A stretch of 64,000 bases of DNA. Origin: Ustulina deusta. Lineage: Eukaryota; Ascomycota; Sordariomycetes; Xylariales; Xylariaceae. Every line of letters begins with the position of its first letter. Position 1 is the first letter of the stretch. Positions 59,050 to 64,000 of the stretch are shown here, piece by piece. The DNA lies in contig JAJNNX010000001.1 in the NCBI GenBank assembly GCA_023159155.1, forward strand, positions 1,550,001 through 1,614,000. The letters run 5' to 3'. The notes beneath the pieces are model-generated. The model saw only the letters and a list, made by a program, of their open reading frames with translations. It was not told the DNA's origin and ran no database searches. A program made the translations under genes and the position numbers.

Positions 59050-60461
59050 CCGGAGGGGGGGCTTTTGGGAAGGGACTACGCAATAAACCGAGCTGCTTCG
59101 AGGCATCAACTGCGTATTGTTGTTCCCTTCATGACTAAGTAATAATTACTCCCTCCAAAATGGCGATGCCGTGGGTCGAAAGGAGTCGAGTTGCGGGCCG
59201 TCTAGGTACGTCCTACGACGCCGAGGAACAATCACTTCGTAATTTCTATTTATAAAGAGAGAGAGAAATTCAAAGGTGTAATAAGCGTCACCTCTCCCTC
59301 CTGGAAACCCCACTTATTTATTTACCCGCAACGCCACAATCACACCAGCCACAAGACGTTTCCCACACCGTTGCTAAGCCACACTCCACATGGCGCACCA
59401 AAATTTTAGAAAGACTTTTGTCAGGTCGTCTTCTCGGTTTCCCTTCTTCTTCTCTTTCTTTCCCCTTCAAGGCACTATTCCTTATCATCAAGACATTTCC
59501 TTCTTTGTTTTTCGTTTTGAAAAATTCGGACCCTCAATATTGTCTTGATCATTTACATGTGCCGAGAGGGAAAGTCTTTTTTTTTGACAAAATGCAGTCT
59601 TTTTTCGCTAGCAGTACCTGCAGACTATCACCACTGGGTCGCTGTTAGATAGATACTGCTGACATGCCTGCCGACTAGGTACCTATATGTATATCCTCAG
59701 GCATACGTATATCATATACTAGTACGGGACGTGATTGTGCATTTGCTTTGCATTCAATATCTAATCTATCTGGTTTCTGGTGGTAACAGCATGTGTTTCT
59801 TCTCCGATGTCTTGATCAGCTACCCACGTAGTTGAATAATTACAGTGGATATTACTGAACGTTTTTTTGTGGCATATTGTGCGCTTGTGCTCATCCAGGA
59901 CAGTATCATCGTTTTAACCACTTCGTAAACATCGGCAGTGTGAACGGGACTATTGCCATGCTAATAATATTTATATAATGGGATTTTGCTTGTTGAGATG
60001 GGATTACATGGGTAACTTGAATAGGTACGCGGTCCCAGAGAGCCTATCATCCATTACGTCTATCAATGCCGGTAATACAAAAGAGCTAGAACATAGCCGC
60101 TCCTAGACTCGCCTGTTGCAACACTGATTAGGCAGTATTAGAGTGAAATATTCATAGAATGCGTCATGAGGGGGCTTGTCTGCAAAAAAAAAAAAAAAAA
60201 AAAAAAAGCGATATTGAGGTTTCAGTAGGCATGCCAGCCTGGCGATTACGATCATGTAACCTCTGACTGGAAAACCCCGTGGTCGTGTGGGTGGAAGATG
60301 ACGCTTAAAAAGCTGCAACCACCAAGTTTCAATGGCAGTCTCCCCCGGCTGGGCCTTTCGTCTCACCCCCTCGCCACCCATCTTTGCTCACACCTATATT
60401 CCAAGGCGTCAAGAGACCAAGATTCGGCATGCATGGTTTGTCTAATTCAGTGAAACTTGCG
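59050..60461. other. Intergenic, homopolymer-bearing
   Basis: 1.4 kb without a supported gene. There is a run of 24 A at 60184-60207. The remainder is AT-rich with many short stops. Confidence 0.5.
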
Positions 60462-62634
60462 TTACGTCTTGGCGCCTCCACCAGGTTCTTCGTCGCTATC
60501 GAGAGACCCGGCGCTGCTTTTACTCGTCTCGGCGCGTAGCGCAGCCCCTTCATGCGATTCCATCTTGAGAAGTTTCTCCTTTTTCAGCAAGTCGGCACCT
60601 GAAGCTATCTCAAACTCTTCTTCGTCTTCTTCCGATTCGGAATCTTCACCGTGCTTCTTTTCCGTAGACAAGGCAGCCTTCGCGCGAGCCTTGGGCGGCT
60701 GACGACTAGATCTTCGGGGCAGACTCGAGGGGTCGAGGGGTTTGATTGTAGGGTCATAGGCCGCGGGGAGTCCGACAGCAACGGCCACACGATGCGCCTC
60801 CTCGTCGGGGGTAAGGTTAGGTTCAAGTTCGTACACACTACTGTTCTCGCTGTCGGCTTCATGCCTCTGACCACCTAGTATATGGATATAGCCCTGCCGA
60901 GAGGGATCGCCGGCCCGCTTAGCCTTCTTCTTCTCGCGTTTCTCAGTTGGACGCACGACAACGACGGGGACCGGCGAATATTGAAGACAGTATTTGGAAA
61001 ACGAAGTACGGTTTACCAGGAAACCTTGAACACCATCCATACTACGCCCTTTAGTTCCGACAATCAGCATGGACGGCTGGTAGATCTTGATCTAATAGGG
61101 GGGTTTCGGTTAGACGATCAGGTCTGAGGGCGGTTAAGAAGGGTTTAGTCCGAGGAAAAACACTCACTAAATGTTGGAATGTGTTATGCAATTTCCCAAC
61201 AGCATACTCCAAAACTAGACTAATAGCACGATTCTGGGTGTTCTTGGACTGAATCGATTCCATCAAGGCTTTGGCATCCTCTTGATATGTCTTATCGGTC
61301 AAGCGAACTTGAGTCTCGATAACCCTAACGCACACTATCTCATCACCGTCGTCGACCAGCTCGTCTAAAAGCCACTGTAGGGCATGATCTGAATACGAGT
61401 TATCATCGACTCCGACCATAAAGACGCGGTGGCGGCGCCTGAATTGGAAGCCTGCGTGTCTAACATTGAGGGTGAAGGAAATCGGATTATAAGGTGTCGG
61501 ATCGCCGAGGGGGATGTTGTCAAAAGCCACATGGGACTCGAACCTTTGCAAACGAGGAGATTGGGTCAGCGTTTCGGTTGCCATCAGGTATCCTATATGG
61601 CACGTAATGCGCTCAAGGTAGGGAAGTAAAACTTAGAGTGAGACAAGGATATTCGAAACTGCAAATGAGAGGAGAGACTGCGGCGACGGATCTAGCCTCA
61701 TCTGGTCTGTCATGCCACCGCTTGGCTCTGAATGAGGGCAATAAGATGCAGGAAGCGCCGAGAGGTTCATTGGGGAAGAGGAGGGGAGTGGGGGAAAACA
61801 GACAAGCGGGGTATCGTGGAGTGACTAGCGAATGATGGTGGATGACAATTGACGGGCTCATCAGACGTCATGCAACTTGGCCTTGGCGATAACCGAGATC
61901 TTGTCAACCCGTTCGCCATCGGGGCACTTGGAGGCCTCTGACCGTGGGCACTTATGCGGGGGGGCTGTTCTTTTCGAAGCAAGCGAATTGCAAAGCTTGT
62001 GTTGGGTTTACTCATGCCGCCGACCCTTTTTGGTTTATTGTGCTCCGAGGGAAGTTGAACCGAGCCGAAATCCCATTGGACGGTGAATTGTGCGAGAGAC
62101 CAACAGCCTGGGTTGCATCGAAATATGCCCACCCTCTTGGTTTCGACGGCTTCCATATGTAGCTAGAGAAGGATGGGGGGAGGGAGGGAAGACGACGAGG
62201 GTAGCGGAAAACAACGAGAGGTGGCTAACTCACCTTCGATGGGGCGGCGATGCGTCTCTAATACGGCTTCCACCGTGCGGCTTCTTCAACCCCTGCGGGA
62301 GCGACGGATTATGGGGTGCTCGAAATGTGACACTGCCGAGGGAGCCCTTCCTCGAGTTAGGCGCACTACTACCTGAACTAGAGGTGGTCTCACCAGGTGT
62401 CGTCGCGCTCGCATCCCCAGTATTATCCGTCTCTTTTGCATGCTTTCCGGCAGCCAAGGTTATATGGTGCTTGGTTTCGATGTGGGACGCGCAGGAGGTT
62501 CGGTTTATATGGCCGACGGCGACGGGCGCTTGCTTCCTCGCCAGGCTGAAGTAATCGCCCTTAGATTTCGGTTGCGACTTGGGTGAGACATCGCTCTCGG
62601 GGCTCACGACTGGTTTCGACTTGTCACCCGACAT
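60462..62634 (-). CDS. Universal stress protein (UspA) family protein
   Basis: Three coding blocks are clear: 62234-62634, 61168-61584 and 60462-61091 (all minus). The first starts MSGDKSKPVV and is low-complexity, ending RIRDASPPHR before a GTGAGT donor. The second holds ESHVAFDNIPLGDPTPYNPI, then HRVFMVGVDDNSYSDHALQW and DGDEIVCVRVIET. The third has IKIYQPSMLIVGTKGRSMDG and SPVPVVVVRPTEKREKKKAK, with a long acidic/basic tail (EDSESEEDEEEFE). GTKGRS and VPVVVV form the ATP-binding Usp motif. I believe they are one gene, but the 62233-61585 gap does not splice directly in phase. A small middle exon is probably missing from this model. Usp proteins bind nucleotide and act in stress tolerance; the detailed role is unknown. 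Confidence 0.78.
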
Positions 62635-64000
62635 GCTGGTTGGTAGTAAGGATCTGGAGTGTCTTGGGCGAGATAGTAATGTTGGATGATATGTCTAGAC
62701 CTAACTCACGTTGCCTCAAGTCGAGGGCGGAGGAGGCAAACCCGAATCGAACAGCATTGAGTTGGGGAAGGGGGCCGTGGGAAAGCGGTAGAGGAAGCCT
62801 TGCAGCCAGGCTCGACGAAAGGCTGAAGTGTGCTGGATGTGAATAGAGTTGTGGTGCGATCACGTCAAAGGTAAAGGCTGCGCCGACGGGAGAAAGACGG
62901 TTAAGCGTAAAAGGCGGAAAGAGCTTCGTGTTGGGCGGGCCTGGCGGGTCTCTTCGTTTACACAAACTGATGGTCGTCTGGTGGCGGACAGGGTAGATGG
63001 AGAGATGGCTACTACGTAAGGCCCCGCGAGTTCGGCAGGGAGGCCGTCGTGTAGTGTATATGTATGCTGTTGTGTGCGGGCCGGTTATGAGAATGCGAGC
63101 GCGAATGCGACGACAAGGAGCAACAAAGCTAGGGCTAGGTAGACATGGACCTACTGGGCTATTATAGGACGAGTCCCTTTCTACGCGGTTTTGTCACTCG
63201 GCTAGACTACACAGCTGACCTGCATGCACTGAGTCGTGTGAAGGTGATCGAGATGGTTGCACGTTTCCGAGCTCTTATCGTATGTTCCTAGAGGTCCCTG
63301 GAGGGCCCGTTTGCGCCGGGGCTGCACGAAGAAGAGGGCCAGGAGGATGGGCCAGGAGGATATGGCAGATGGAAGGAAAAGAGGGAGAGAAGAGGTGAAG
63401 GAGGCAGGCATGGGCAGATACCTCGTAATAAATTGCGTAGCGAGGGACTACATGTGTGCAATTCGAGTTGAGTCAAGCGCACGATTTGGTCCAATTATTT
63501 GGCTGGAGGGCTCAACCCACCTGTCTAAGTCGGGTCTTCCCACTAGAGACTCGACAGAGAGGTGTCTTGCTAACGCGACTACCTACCGGGAGCTGGCAAT
63601 GCGAGGAGCAGAGCAATGCCACCCAGTTTGGAGAGCCCGATGTACCTAGGAGATGGGTCGGGCCGTACATGGAGTGCAGGTAGCGTCGAAATCGAAGGTG
63701 AGCGAGTGCAAGGCAGGGGAGAGAGAGGTGGCTGAGGACTTGTCCATCTCGAACATGAATCCGCTAACCGGTTCGCGCAGGACACGACAGGGAATCCTTG
63801 AATATGCCATAATCTAGCTGAAAGAGCGAGAAGCCAAGAGGCCAGGGTGAAGGTGGACGTGTAGGTATTGGTTGGTAGGTTGGTTGCGAACTGACGGTAT
63901 AAAATCGTGTATACTACTAATACACCTACAGTAGTTCTCGTCGTTGATCAATTTCAATATTAGTAGTGTCCAACGTGCCTACGAGATGGTGCAGATGTAA
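62635..64000. other. Upstream region to the window edge, no gene seen
   Basis: This should contain the promoter and 5' UTR of the stress-protein gene. Open frames near 62624-62965, 63202-63411 and 63257-63649 overlap in both strands and have no recognisable domain. Confidence 0.45.

Noticed and set aside
1..64000. Biosynthetic gene cluster, CRISPR array or prokaryotic defence system
   Set aside because: No PKS, NRPS or terpene core gene and no repeat-spacer pattern. The DNA is fungal with spliceosomal introns throughout.

Overview
The window is nuclear DNA of a filamentous ascomycete (Pezizomycotina, probably Sordariomycetes). The evidence is short spliceosomal introns (mostly 47-90 nt, many with CTAAC or CTGAC branch sites), two Zn(II)2Cys6 regulators, two fungal rhodopsin-domain membrane proteins, a DUF7918 protein, a GMC oxidoreductase and a GH105 glycosidase. 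It also holds housekeeping genes: uL1 ribosomal protein, NADH pyrophosphatase, 3-hydroxyacyl-CoA dehydratase and a PQ-loop transporter. All gene models were built by hand from splice signals and reading-frame continuity.

Layout. 0-9.7 kb is accessory-looking: the end of an unidentified gene, a 249-bp inverted-repeat (MITE-like) element, a rhodopsin-domain gene that may be damaged, a secreted GMC oxidoreductase, and ankyrin-like relics on both strands. 9.8-18.6 kb is compact: GH105, a two-TM orphan (-), a PQ-loop protein (-), NADH pyrophosphatase and uL1 (-). 19.8-29.3 kb holds a five-exon rhodopsin-domain protein, a C2H2 factor with a 1.2-kb intron (-) and a seven-exon Zn2Cys6 factor (-). 29.3-34.3 kb is a gene desert rich in TAGGTACC-type words and simple repeats.

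34.4-46 kb holds a conserved-looking protein I do not recognise, a second Zn2Cys6 factor with a very GC-rich third exon, an F-box/WD40 protein (-) and an unknown protein (-). 47.6-62.6 kb holds an orphan, the DUF7918 protein, the very-long-chain 3-hydroxyacyl-CoA dehydratase, an alpha/beta-hydrolase (-), a 2-oxoglutarate oxygenase (-) divergent from an ACMSD-type amidohydrolase (+), a small orphan apparently carrying a GC-AG intron, and a universal stress protein (-).

I see no operon-like cluster, CRISPR array, rRNA, convincing tRNA or obvious biosynthetic core gene. The genes mostly look like independent loci. The only pair whose layout suggests joint function is the divergent oxygenase/amidohydrolase at 54.6-57.6 kb. 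I found nothing I can honestly call a new biological system. The best leads are that pair, the inverted-repeat element, the atypical zinc cluster, and several unusual splice structures.
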